This document shows, in pieces, positions 23,173 through 31,333 of a stretch of DNA of 31,969 bases (positions are counted from its first letter, which is position 1; every line of letters starts with the position of its first letter). A program made the position numbers and the translations under genes. Origin of the DNA: Glacieibacterium sp964246975 (GTDB lineage Bacteria > Pseudomonadota > Alphaproteobacteria > Sphingomonadales > Sphingomonadaceae); the NCBI GenBank assembly GCA_964246975.1, contig CAXTSL010000026.1, positions 1 through 31,969 of the forward strand, given 5' to 3'. Under the pieces are notes generated by a model. That model worked only from the letters and a program-made list of their open reading frames with translations, was not told the origin of the DNA and did not search any database.

Positions 23173-24279
23173 CTACCGACTCCGCGCCAGCAGCGCGATC
23201 AGGTCGGCCTTCCAGTACCGCGCCCAGGTGTGCGTCGAGTGGCCCCGGCCCTCGCCGCTTTCGGGGATCAGGCGGAAGGTCGCTTGGCGCATCTTGCCGA
23301 CTTCGGTTTCGGCGATGCCCAGTCCCGGTGGATTGATGAAGTCGTCGGCGGAGTTGATCCACGCGACGGGCACGGCGATCTTCGCCAGCCCCGGCGACGG
23401 GTCATAGTCGCGCGACGCGTCGAGGGCGTAGAGCTGGTCGTTGGCATCGACGCGCGCGAGATCGGCGGCGACGCGCGTCTCGACGGCGGCATCGACAAGG
23501 CCGCGCGTCGGCGTGTCGTGCTGCTGTCGCAGCGGTACCGATCCCGCGACGAGGCTGAGCGACAGCGCGGTGCGCAGGCCGGCGACGGGTTGCGTCGTGT
23601 AGTCGCCGCCCAGCCACGCCGGGTCGCTGCGGATCGCGTCCATCGCCAGCTTGCGCCACATCCGGTTGCGTCCCGCAATCTCGACCGTCAGGCAAGCCAT
23701 CGGCATCAGCGCGCGCGCGAACCCCGGATACGTCTCGCCCCAGACGAAGGCGTGCATGCACCCCATCGAGGTCCCCATCAGCAGCCGCAGCCGCGTCACG
23801 CCGAGGCCACCGGTCAGCAGCGCGTGCTGCGCCTTGACCATGTCGGCATAGGCGTAATGCGGAAAACGCGCGTGCAGCCCGTCGCTGGGCTTTGACGACC
23901 CGCCGTGGCCGATGCCGTCGGGCAGGATGACATAGGTCGTGCGCAGGTCGAGCGGCGCGCCGGGTCCGTACAGCTCGTCGGCAAATTGCGGCTGAAGGAA
24001 TTGCTTGCCGGTGCCGCCGGTGCCGTGAAGCACCATGACGGCATTGTCGATCTGCCCCTTCGCGTCGCGGTGCGGGGTGCCGAGGGTGGTATAGTGGAGC
24101 CTGAGCGCAGGCAGCGTCTCGCCGCTGGCGAACGCGAAATCGCGGATGGTGTAGTCGCGCTCGGTTGTCGGCCACGCGCTCGCGGCGGCAGGCGAGGCGG
24201 TGACGGGCGTCGGCGGCGCGGTGGTCGGTGCGGCGACCGCAGGAGCTGCGAGGAGAAGCGCGAGGGTGAGGCGGATCAT
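23173..24279 (-). CDS. Exported alpha/beta hydrolase, homoserine O-acetyltransferase (MetX)-like
   Basis: 368 residues with a signal peptide (MIRLTLALLLAAPAVAAP). The alpha/beta-hydrolase core resembles MetX: YVILPDGIGHGGSSKPSD, nucleophile elbow GTSMGCMHAF with S171, an acid in NSADDFINPP (D312 or D313) and a histidine in GHSTH (H347 or H350). True MetX is cytosolic and lacks an export signal, so homoserine acetylation is unlikely. Periplasmic esterase or acyltransferase activity is more plausible. An ATG at 24279 is the only good start; no ribosome-binding site is striking. Upstream lies the palindrome at 24330-24427. Confidence 0.82.
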   Translation of the reverse strand: MIRLTLALLLAAPAVAAPTTAPPTPVTASPAAASAWPTTERDYTIRDFAFASGETLPALRLHYTTLGTPHRDAKGQIDNAVMVLHGTGGTGKQFLQPQFADELYGPGAPLDLRTTYVILPDGIGHGGSSKPSDGLHARFPHYAYADMVKAQHALLTGGLGVTRLRLLMGTSMGCMHAFVWGETYPGFARALMPMACLTVEIAGRNRMWRKLAMDAIRSDPAWLGGDYTTQPVAGLRTALSLSLVAGSVPLRQQHDTPTRGLVDAAVETRVAADLARVDANDQLYALDASRDYDPSPGLAKIAVPVAWINSADDFINPPGLGIAETEVGKMRQATFRLIPESGEGRGHSTHTWARYWKADLIALLARSR

Positions 24280-24329
24280 GGAGCATGATTTGCAGTACAG
24301 TTCCCCTTAAGCAAGTGGGGTCTCTTCCT

Positions 24330-24427
24330 CTCGTCATTCCGGCGAAGGCCGGAACCCAGTTGCATCCAGAGGACCGAGGTTCGAGTTTGTGATGCAACTG
24401 GGTTCCGGCCTTCGCCGGAATGACGAG
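24330..24427. repeat. Short palindromic repeat, family 1 copy 3 (37-bp perfect arms)
   Basis: Left arm 24330-24366 (starting CTCGTCATTCCGGCGAAGGC) is exactly complementary to 24391-24427, with a 24-nt loop. The arm contains the mini-hairpin CCGGC-GAAG-GCCGG. It is the longest perfect arm of the three copies. Intergenic, between two divergent genes, so it is not simply a terminator. Confidence 0.9.
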
Positions 24428-24533
24428 GCTAGAGCGAGTGTCGCGTGCCACCCGCCCCCGCCTTGAACTTTCGCACCGCAGCATGCTACCCGCTCCGCGC
24501 GCGGTCGAGGGGAGCCGCAACGCAAAGGTTCGC

Positions 24534-24821
24534 ATGTCCGTCGATGCCGCCACCGTCCGGAAGATCGCGCGGCTGGCGCGCATCCGCATCGACGAGGCCG
24601 AGGTCGCGCCGCTGGTCGGCGAGCTGAGCGCCATTCTCGGCTGGATCGAGCAACTCGGCGAGGTCGATACGGCGGGCGTCGCGCCGATGACGGCGGTAAT
24701 CCCGAAATCGCTGGCGTGGCGCGTCGATATGGTCACCGACGGCGACGTTCGCGACGCGGTGCTGGTGAACGCTCCGCGACACGAATACGGCTTCTACGCC
24801 GTCCCCAAGGTCATCGAATGA
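24534..24821 (+). CDS. gatC: Asp-tRNA(Asn)/Glu-tRNA(Gln) amidotransferase subunit C
   Basis: 95 residues, the normal GatC size. GatC wraps around and holds GatA and GatB together. The motif TVRKIARLARIRIDEAEV, LSAILGWIEQLGEVDT, a V(A)P(M)T-type segment and the C-terminal NAPRHEYGFYAVPKVIE are all typical. ATG 24534 is preceded by AAAGG. The final codons overlap the gatA start (ATGA), so both are translated together. Presence of gatCAB fits a bacterium that makes Gln-tRNA (and perhaps Asn-tRNA) by transamidation. Confidence 0.95.
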   Translation: MSVDAATVRKIARLARIRIDEAEVAPLVGELSAILGWIEQLGEVDTAGVAPMTAVIPKSLAWRVDMVTDGDVRDAVLVNAPRHEYGFYAVPKVIE

Positions 24822-26290
24822 GCCTCACCGACCTGACGATCGCCGCGATGCAGGCCGGCCTGCGCGGGCGCGACTTCTCGGCGCGCGAACTCGCCGAGGC
24901 GCACATCGCGGCGGTCGAGGCGGCGCGGCCGCTCAATGCTTTCATCGTCGAGACGCCCGAACATGCACTCGCCGCAGCCGACGCCGCCGACGCCGCGCTC
25001 GCCGGAGGCACCGCACGGCCGTTGAGCGGTATTGCTTTAGGCATAAAGGATCTGTTCTGCACCGCAGGCGTCCAGACCACGGCAGGGTCGCAAATACTCG
25101 AAGGCTTCGTGCCGCCCTATGAATCGACTGTCACCGCCAGGCTCTTCGCCGATGGTGCGGGGATGCTCGGCAAGCTCAACATGGACCAGTTTGCGATGGG
25201 ATCGTCGAACGAGACCAGCGCGTTCGGCAATGTCGTGTCGCCGTGGCGGCTGGCTGGGTCGAACCGGCCCCTCGTGCCGGGCGGGTCGTCGGGCGGGTCG
25301 GCGGCGGCGGTCGCGGCGCGGCTGTGCGCGGGGGCGACCGGGACCGATACCGGCGGCTCGATCCGACAACCGGCGGCGTTTGTCGGCATTGCCGGGATCA
25401 AGCCGACCTATGGCCGCTGCTCGCGCTGGGGGGTGGTGGCGTTCGCGTCGTCGCTCGACCAGGCGGGGCCGATGGCGCGCGACGTGCGCGACTGCGCGAT
25501 TTTGCTGACGTCGATGAGCGGTTACGACGCGAAGGATTCGACCTCGCTCGACCTGCCGGTCCCCGACTTCGCCGCCGCGCTGACCGGCGACCTGCGCGGC
25601 AAGCGCATCGGCGTACCAAAGGAGTATCGCCTCGACGGCATGGACCCGACCATCGCGGCGCTGTGGGAGCAGGGCCTCGCGTGGCTGCGCGACGCGGGCG
25701 CGACGATCGTCGACGTGTCGCTGCCGCACACGAAATACGCCCTCCCCGCCTATTACATCGTCGCGCCTGCCGAGGCGTCGTCGAACCTCGCGCGCTACGA
25801 CGGGGTGCGCTACGGCCTGCGCGTCCAGCCCGATGGCGGCAATTTGAACGACATGTACGAGGCGACGCGCGCGGCGGGCTTCGGTCCCGAGGTCAAGCGG
25901 CGCATCATGATCGGCACTTACGTACTGTCGGCGGGGTTCTACGACGCCTATTACACCCAGGCGCAAAAGGTCCGGACGCTGATCGCGCGCGACTTCGACC
26001 GGGCGTGGGAGGCGTGCGACCTGCTCCTTACTCCGACCGCGCCGAGTGCGGCGTTCGCGAGCGGCGACAAGGCCGATCCGCTCGAAATGTATCTGAACGA
26101 CGTTTTCACCGTGCCCGCGTCGATGGCCGGTCTGCCCGCGATGTCGGTTCCCGCCGGACTGTCGACGGGCGGCCTGCCGCTCGGGCTGCAGGTCATCGGT
26201 CCGGCGCTCGCCGAGGGATCGGTGCTCGACGCAGCGTACGCCATCGAACGCGCGGCGGGGTTTACCGCACGCGCCGACCGCTGGTGGTAA
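24818..26290 (+). CDS. gatA: Asp-tRNA(Asn)/Glu-tRNA(Gln) amidotransferase subunit A
   Basis: 490 residues, full length. GatA is the glutaminase that frees ammonia for GatB. The amidase-signature triad is intact: K77 in GIKDLF, cis-Ser S157 in GGSSGGS, nucleophile S181 in TDTGGSIRQPA. The C-terminal half has PAEASSNLARYDGVRYG and AGLPAMSVPAG as expected. It starts 4 bp inside gatC. In many alphaproteobacteria gatB follows directly; here gatB begins only at 29799, after three other genes and a toxin-antitoxin pair. Confidence 0.96.
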   Translation: MSLTDLTIAAMQAGLRGRDFSARELAEAHIAAVEAARPLNAFIVETPEHALAAADAADAALAGGTARPLSGIALGIKDLFCTAGVQTTAGSQILEGFVPPYESTVTARLFADGAGMLGKLNMDQFAMGSSNETSAFGNVVSPWRLAGSNRPLVPGGSSGGSAAAVAARLCAGATGTDTGGSIRQPAAFVGIAGIKPTYGRCSRWGVVAFASSLDQAGPMARDVRDCAILLTSMSGYDAKDSTSLDLPVPDFAAALTGDLRGKRIGVPKEYRLDGMDPTIAALWEQGLAWLRDAGATIVDVSLPHTKYALPAYYIVAPAEASSNLARYDGVRYGLRVQPDGGNLNDMYEATRAAGFGPEVKRRIMIGTYVLSAGFYDAYYTQAQKVRTLIARDFDRAWEACDLLLTPTAPSAAFASGDKADPLEMYLNDVFTVPASMAGLPAMSVPAGLSTGGLPLGLQVIGPALAEGSVLDAAYAIERAAGFTARADRWW

Positions 26291-26326
26291 TCATATCTAC
26301 ATCCGACATTTGCTAGGCGTGTCCGC

Positions 26327-27400
26327 ATGACCAACCCGACCCCTGCGACGCTCGTCGCCGATCGCGCACCCGATGCGTGGCCAACGGCGACGGCGGTATC
26401 CGTCACCGGCACGACGCGCCGCCCCGACGACAAGGTGTCCGCCGCCCGCAAGCTGGCGCACGGCGTTGCCGACGTCGGCGTTTCGGCGTTGCTCGGGTTG
26501 GCGGCACCGCTGCTGCGGAAATTCGCCGAGGCGCGGGGCAATCTGCCGCGCAGCTCCGCGACCGCCGACGCCGCAGGCATTTCGGTGCTGACGCAGCATT
26601 ATTACTCGCCCGCGATCAGCGCACGCGACCTGCGTCATCCGCTCGACGAGCCGCGCAAACTGCCGGGTGTGGTGCTCGATGCTGCGGCGCAAGGGCGATT
26701 CCTCGCGGGCCTCGACTTCGCCGACGAACTGCGCGCCGTACCCGTCGAACCTGGATCGCCCACCGAATACGGCTATCGCAACGGCTTCTTCGAGAGCGGC
26801 GACGCCGAGATCCTTTACTCGATCATCCGCCGCGACAAGCCCAAGCGCATCATCGAGGTCGGGTCGGGCTGGTCGACGCTGATGGCGGCGCGCGCCACCG
26901 CGCGGAACCGCGCCGAAGACCCGTTGTACCATTGCGACCATATCTGCATCGAGCCCTACGAAGCCCCGTGGCTCGAGAGCACCGGCGTCACGGTGCTGCG
27001 CGAGCGTGTCGAGCAGGTCGACCTGACGATGTTCGACCGGTTGGAAAGCGGCGACATCCTGTTCGTGGACTCCTCGCATGTGGTGCGCCCGCAAGGCGAC
27101 GTGCTGCGCGAGATCGCCGAGATCTACCCGCGCCTCAAGCCCGGCGTGCTGGTCCAGATCCACGATATCTTCACGCCGCGCGACTATCCGCACCGCTGGG
27201 TCATCGACGAGCGCCGCATCTGGAACGAGCAGTATATTCTCGAGGCATTCCTGTGCGGCAACGACCATTACGAGATCGTCTGCGCGCTCAACTGGCTGGC
27301 GAACGACCACAGGGCGCTGCTGCGCGACGCCTGCCCGATGCTGTGCGAGACGCTGCCCAATCAGCCGGGGTCGTTCTGGATGCGGCGCACGGCGGTCTGA
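26327..27400 (+). CDS. Class I SAM-dependent methyltransferase
   Basis: 357 residues. A variable N-terminus (1-110, Ala-rich, perhaps a membrane-associated helix at about 50-62) precedes a methyltransferase-24-like domain. The SAM-binding motif I is RIIEVGSGWSTLMAA (E177-V-G-S-G). An acidic loop CIEPYEAPW and FVDSSHVVRPQGDVLREI follow, and the late motif is GVLVQIHDIFTPRDYP. Proteins with this pattern are common in polysaccharide and glycan gene sets and may methylate sugars. It starts 36 bp after gatA and is followed by an acyltransferase and GtrA, supporting a cell-surface role. The substrate is unknown. Confidence 0.85.
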   Translation: MTNPTPATLVADRAPDAWPTATAVSVTGTTRRPDDKVSAARKLAHGVADVGVSALLGLAAPLLRKFAEARGNLPRSSATADAAGISVLTQHYYSPAISARDLRHPLDEPRKLPGVVLDAAAQGRFLAGLDFADELRAVPVEPGSPTEYGYRNGFFESGDAEILYSIIRRDKPKRIIEVGSGWSTLMAARATARNRAEDPLYHCDHICIEPYEAPWLESTGVTVLRERVEQVDLTMFDRLESGDILFVDSSHVVRPQGDVLREIAEIYPRLKPGVLVQIHDIFTPRDYPHRWVIDERRIWNEQYILEAFLCGNDHYEIVCALNWLANDHRALLRDACPMLCETLPNQPGSFWMRRTAV

Positions 27401-27495
27401 CATCAGGCGGGGCAGGCCGACCGGATCGCCGCCGTCGACATGGCAAGCGACGCACGCTCTAGGCACGCCACGCGCGGCGCACTAGGCGTCGGTGC

Positions 27496-28683
27496 GTGAC
27501 CCCCGGTACCCATCGTTTCGTCGTTCTCGATGCGCTGCGCGGCCTGTGCGCGGTGCTGGTCTGCCTGTTCCATTTCGAGGTCGATGCAGCGTTCGCCCGC
27601 ACGCGCTTCATCCGTGAGAGCTGGCAGTTCGTCGACTTCTTCTTCGTCCTGTCGGGCTTTGTCATCGCCGCCAATTATCAGGAGCGCCTGCGGACGGGGA
27701 TGAGCGGCCGGGCCTTTCTCGGCCTGCGGCTCGGGCGCATCTATCCGCTGCACGTCGTCATGCTCGCGGTGTTCGTCGCCGCCGAGCTGGCGGGCGCGCT
27801 CGCCGCCTCGCACGGCGCGCAGCTTCGCCCGCTGTTCGACGCCGAGCACGATCCGCGCGCAATTCCGGCGCACCTCCTGCTCGTCCATAGCTTCGGGCTG
27901 TTCCCGACCTGGACTTGGAATGCCCCGGCGTGGAGCATCGGTACCGAATTCTGGGCCTATGTGCTGTTCCTCGTCATTGTCGCGGGGATGGGGCGGCACG
28001 CGACCCGAAGCTTTGCAGCCGTCGCCGTCGTCTGCCCGGTCGTGCTGTGGTTCGTCTCGCCGAACGGCATCAACGTCAGCTACGACTGGGGCATGGTGCG
28101 CTGCGCCTATGGGTTCGCGCTCGGCGTGCTGGCGTGGGCGGTGTGGCGACGCTGGGGGCCGCTTGCCGGCGCCTGGGCAAAGGGCTGGACGGTGGCCGAG
28201 AGCGCGGCGCTCGCGCTCGTCGTGGCCTTCGTCGCGCTGTCGGGACCGACGCGCTGGACACTTTGCGGCCCGCCCTTGTTCGCCCTCGTGCTACTGGTTT
28301 TCGCGCGCGGGGGCGGCATGGTCAGCGTGCTGCTGTCGACCCGGCTGCCGCTGCTGCTCGGCACGCTGAGCTATTCGATCTACATGACCCATGGCTTCGT
28401 GCTGGCACGCTTCGACGATGCGCTGCGCGTCGCGGGACAGCGCCTCGGCATTGCGCTGACCACCGCCGCGACGCGCGCGGACGGGGTCGCGATCACGCTG
28501 GTCGGCGCCAATCCGGTTCAGGGCGCGTGGCTGACACTGGCGATGCTGATCGTCGTGGTCGGCGTGTCGTGGTTGACCTGGCGCTTCATCGAACTGCCCG
28601 GCCAGCGCTGGTCGCGGGCGCGTTTCGACCCCCGCGTCGCGCACGCTCCCGAGACGGCGCCCGTCGCGAGCCCGCCGCGATGA
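27496..28683 (+). CDS. Acyltransferase 3 family membrane protein (OafA/YrhL-like)
   Basis: 395 residues from GTG 27496, the first start in frame with the family N-terminus. About ten transmembrane helices. Family motifs are VLDALRGLCAVLVCLFHFEV (with the conserved histidine), QFVDFFFVLSGFVIA, RLGRIYPLHVV and WSIGTEFWAYVLF. These proteins move acyl groups, often acetyl, onto sugars of exopolysaccharide, O-antigen or peptidoglycan from the inner membrane. The stop overlaps the start of gtrA by 4 bp (ATGA), so the two are coupled. The C-terminal helix region is a standard AT3 end, without an SGNH domain. Confidence 0.9.
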   Translation: MTPGTHRFVVLDALRGLCAVLVCLFHFEVDAAFARTRFIRESWQFVDFFFVLSGFVIAANYQERLRTGMSGRAFLGLRLGRIYPLHVVMLAVFVAAELAGALAASHGAQLRPLFDAEHDPRAIPAHLLLVHSFGLFPTWTWNAPAWSIGTEFWAYVLFLVIVAGMGRHATRSFAAVAVVCPVVLWFVSPNGINVSYDWGMVRCAYGFALGVLAWAVWRRWGPLAGAWAKGWTVAESAALALVVAFVALSGPTRWTLCGPPLFALVLLVFARGGGMVSVLLSTRLPLLLGTLSYSIYMTHGFVLARFDDALRVAGQRLGIALTTAATRADGVAITLVGANPVQGAWLTLAMLIVVVGVSWLTWRFIELPGQRWSRARFDPRVAHAPETAPVASPPR

Positions 28684-29075
28684 CCGACTGGCGGCGCCTG
28701 CGCGGCCAAGGCGCGCGCTACCTGCTCACCGGCGGCTCGGCGGCGGTCGTCGACATCGCCATCTTCGCCGCCGAGCTTCGTTTCGGCGTCCCGCTGATCC
28801 CGGCGGCGACGCTGAGCTTCGTCGCGGGGACCGTCGTCAACTACTCGCTGACCGCGCACTACGTCTTCCACCAAGCTCGCTCGTTGCGCGGCTACCTCAA
28901 GTTCAGTGCGGTCGCGGTCGTCGGGCTGATCATCAATGTCACCCTGACCGCGCTCCTCGCGGCGCATACGCCCCTGCCTCCGGTCGCCGCCAAGGTCGTC
29001 GCTATCGGCGTGGCGTTCGTGGTCAACTTCACGCTGAATGCGCTGCTGGTATTTCGAAAGCCTCCGTTGACGTGA
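28680..29075 (+). CDS. GtrA family membrane protein
   Basis: 131 residues with four transmembrane helices. Typical GtrA signatures are RYLLTGGSAAVVDIAIFA, GTVVNYSLTAHYVFHQA and a late VAFVVNFTLNALLVFR. GtrA proteins are thought to flip undecaprenyl-phosphate-linked sugars across the inner membrane for glycan decoration. The start overlaps the acyltransferase stop (ATGA). With the preceding acyltransferase and methyltransferase it forms a small surface-glycan modification set. No dedicated glucosyltransferase is in the window. Confidence 0.92.
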   Translation: MTDWRRLRGQGARYLLTGGSAAVVDIAIFAAELRFGVPLIPAATLSFVAGTVVNYSLTAHYVFHQARSLRGYLKFSAVAVVGLIINVTLTALLAAHTPLPPVAAKVVAIGVAFVVNFTLNALLVFRKPPLT

Positions 29076-29085
29076 CATGCCGTCG

Positions 29086-29107
29086 GTACTACTTCGCGCG
29101 GTAATAC
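29086..29107. promoter_or_regulatory. Imperfect dyad upstream of vapB-like antitoxin gene
   Basis: GTACTAC (29086-29092) and GTAATAC (29101-29107) form a 7-bp inverted repeat with one mismatch and an 8-bp spacer, 16 nt before the antitoxin start. AbrB-fold antitoxins often repress their own operon from such sites. CGGTACTAC and TTGGTGGAG blocks match those at 22611-22638. Confidence 0.45.
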
Positions 29108-29122
29108 TTTTGGTGGAGCGCC

Positions 29123-29395
29123 ATGGTGCAGACTACGGTGACAGTGAAGGGCCAAGTGACCATCCCCAAGGCTGTGCGTGACCGCGCCGGCATCAAGCCG
29201 GGCGGTCGCGTCGAGGTTACCAATGGCGAGAATGGCGAGGTATCTGTCCGACCGGTCGATTGCTTCGATCCTGTCGATCGTGAGCGCCGTCGGATCGAGA
29301 TCCGGCGTATTCTTGACCATCTTGGCGGGTCCATCAAACTGGGTATTTCCACCGACGAATATATGGCGACGATCCGCGACCCGGTCTTTCCGTGA
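29123..29395 (+). CDS. AbrB/MazE-type antitoxin (VapB-like)
   Basis: 90 residues; GGTGGAG precedes the ATG. The N-terminal swapped-hairpin domain is clear: TTVTVKGQVTIPKAVRDRAG, then IKPGGRVEV. The C-terminal half (RIEIRRILDHLGGSIKLGIS, TDEYMATIRDP) is the part that would bind and block the toxin. The following PIN toxin begins with GTG overlapping this stop (GTGA), the usual coupled arrangement that keeps antitoxin in excess. Operon autoregulation through the dyad just upstream is likely. Bases and codons are a little less GC-rich than in neighbours, consistent with acquired DNA. Confidence 0.88.
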   Translation: MVQTTVTVKGQVTIPKAVRDRAGIKPGGRVEVTNGENGEVSVRPVDCFDPVDRERRRIEIRRILDHLGGSIKLGISTDEYMATIRDPVFP

Positions 29396-29802
29396 TCCTG
29401 GTCGATACAAATATTTTTGCAGATTTGGTGGACGATGTCGGACGCTGGTCGGAATGGTCGAAACGAGCCATCGAAGCTGCGGCGCTTGACAACGCACTCG
29501 CGATAAATCACATCATCCTGGCCGAGTTGTACGGACGTGCTGAATCCGCCCAGGCCTTCGCGCGACTGCAACCCTTGCTTGGCATCGCCATCTTGCCGCT
29601 GAACGACGCCATCGCCGAACGCGCGGGTACCGCTTTTGGACGGTATCGCGCTATTGGCGGGCCGCGCACGTCAATCCTCCCCGATTTCCTCATCGGTGCC
29701 CATGCTGTCACACTTAGGGCCGCATTGTTGACGCGCGACCACGACCGCTTCGCCTATTATTTTCCCGAATTGACCCTGATCACCCCCGAGACCGCACCAT
29801 GA
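29392..29802 (+). CDS. PIN-domain toxin (VapC-like)
   Basis: 136 residues from GTG 29392. PIN-domain acidic residues that bind Mg for RNA cleavage are all present: D5 in ILVDTNIF, E45 in LAELYG, D98 in LPDFLIGAHA, and D116 in LTRDHDRF. VapC toxins commonly cleave tRNA or rRNA. It is coupled to the antitoxin at its start, and its own stop overlaps the gatB start (ATGA at 29799-29802). That makes an essential translation gene the third cistron of this toxin-antitoxin unit. No sign of truncation. Confidence 0.9.
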   Translation: MILVDTNIFADLVDDVGRWSEWSKRAIEAAALDNALAINHIILAELYGRAESAQAFARLQPLLGIAILPLNDAIAERAGTAFGRYRAIGGPRTSILPDFLIGAHAVTLRAALLTRDHDRFAYYFPELTLITPETAP

Positions 29803-31233
29803 CCGAGACCGCCGCCTATACCGTCCCCGGCAAGACCGGCGATTGGGAGATCGTCGTCGGGCTCGAAGTCCACGCGCAGGTCACGAGCGCGTCGAAACTC
29901 TTCTCGGGTGCTTCGGCGACCTATGGCGGCGCGCCCAACACGCACGTCAGCCTCGTCGACGCGGCGATGCCGGGGATGCTGCCCGTGCTCAACGGCGAGT
30001 GCGTGCGGCAGGCGGTGCGCACCGGCTTGGCGCTCGGCGCGCGGATCAACCGCTGGTCGCGCTTCGACCGCAAGAACTACTTCTACGCCGACCTGCCGCA
30101 GGGCTATCAGATCAGCCAGTTCGCCCACCCCATCGTCGGCACCGGCGAGATCGAGATCGCGCTGGAGGATGGCACCCGCAAGACCATCGGCATCACCCGC
30201 CTGCATCTGGAGCAGGATGCCGGCAAGTCGCTGCACGACCAGCACCCCAGCAAATCCTTCATCGACCTTAACCGTTCCGGCGTAGCCCTGATGGAGATCG
30301 TCTCGGAGCCCGACATGCGCAGCCCCGAGGAGGCCGGCGCCTACGTCACCAAGCTGCGCCAGATCCTGCGCTACCTCGGCACATGCGACGGCAACATGGA
30401 CGAGGGTTCGATGCGGGCGGACGTCAACGTCTCCGTCCGCAAGCCTGGCGAGGAGTTCCGCACCCGCTGCGAGATCAAGAACGTGAACAGCGTAAAATTC
30501 GTCATGCAGGCCGTTGAGGTCGAGGCGCGGCGGCAGATCGAGGTCTGGGAATCCGGCGGCGAAGTGCACCAGGAAACCAGGCTGTTCGACACCGCCCGGG
30601 GTGTCACCCGCAGCATGCGCTCCAAGGAGGACGCGCATGATTACCGCTATTTTCCGGACCCCGACCTCCCCCCGCTGGTGCTGGAGCAGTCCTGGGTGGA
30701 TCAGCTCAAGGCGTCGCTGCCGGAATTGCCGGATGCGCGGCGCGCCCGCTACGTCGCCATGGGCCTCACGCCTTACGACGCGCATGTGCTGACGCTGGAC
30801 CGGGAGACCGCCGCATTCTTCGAGACCATGGCGCGTGGCCGCGACGCCAAGCTGGCCGCCAACTGGCTCACCGGCGACTACTTCGCGGCACTGAACCGCT
30901 TGAAGCGGGACATTGCGGACGCCCCGGTCAGCGCCGATCACATGGGCGAACTGCTCGATCTGCTGGCCGACAAGACCATCAGTGGCACCATCGCCAAGCA
31001 GGTCTTCGAGCACATGCTGGCGGGCGAAGGGGCGCCCGGTGCCATCGTCGAGGCGCGCGGCCTGAAGCAGGTGACCGACNNNNNNNNNNGCCAATGCCGA
31101 CAAACTTGCGGAATACCGCAGCGGCAAGGAGAAGCTGTTCGGCTTCTTCGTCGGCCAGACGATGAAGGCCATGGCCGGCAAGGGAAACCCGGCCGCGGTA
31201 AACGAATTGCTGAAGACCATGCTCGCCGGTTAG
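29799..31233 (+). CDS. gatB: Asp-tRNA(Asn)/Glu-tRNA(Gln) amidotransferase subunit B, interrupted by assembly gap
   Basis: GatB kinase/amidotransferase part: WEIVVGLEVHAQVTS, FDRKNYFYADLPQGYQISQF, EQDAGKSLHD, DLNRSGVALMEIVSEPDMRS, SMRSKEDAHDYRYFPDPDL are all hallmarks. GatB phosphorylates and amidates Glu-tRNA(Gln). 427 residues precede a run of 10 Ns (31080-31089). After it, a second piece (31090-31233, frame shifted by the arbitrary N count) gives ANADKLAEYRSGKEKLFGFF and the normal C-terminus ending at TAG 31231-31233. About 13 residues (TGAIE.. region) are missing, so the true gap is probably near 39 nt. Codon use and protein character change around 30,060-30,150: before it serine is never TCC, after it TCC appears six times, and leucine moves from CTC to CTG. 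This suggests a chimera. Confidence 0.9.
31080..31089. other. Assembly gap (10 Ns) inside gatB
   Basis: Ten Ns. Coding sequence stops at a codon boundary before it (31079) and resumes at a codon boundary after it (31090), so the true gap length should be a multiple of three; ten is a placeholder. Confidence 0.97.
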
Positions 31234-31305
31234 GCCCCGAGACATCACCGGCGCGGCCATCCGGCGCGCGGACGCCACGGTTGATCGGCGTGCCCGTTTA
31301 AGCGA

Positions 31306-31325
31306 CCCTGCGACCAAACGCAGGG
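31306..31325. terminator. Stem-loop between gatB and the TctC-type gene
   Basis: CCCTGCG (31306-31312), loop ACCAAA, CGCAGGG (31319-31325). Its right arm abuts the GGGAG ribosome-binding sequence of the next gene (ATG 31334), so it could end gatB transcription or limit translation of the downstream gene. There is no T run. Confidence 0.35.
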
Positions 31326-31333
31326 AGACCTCC

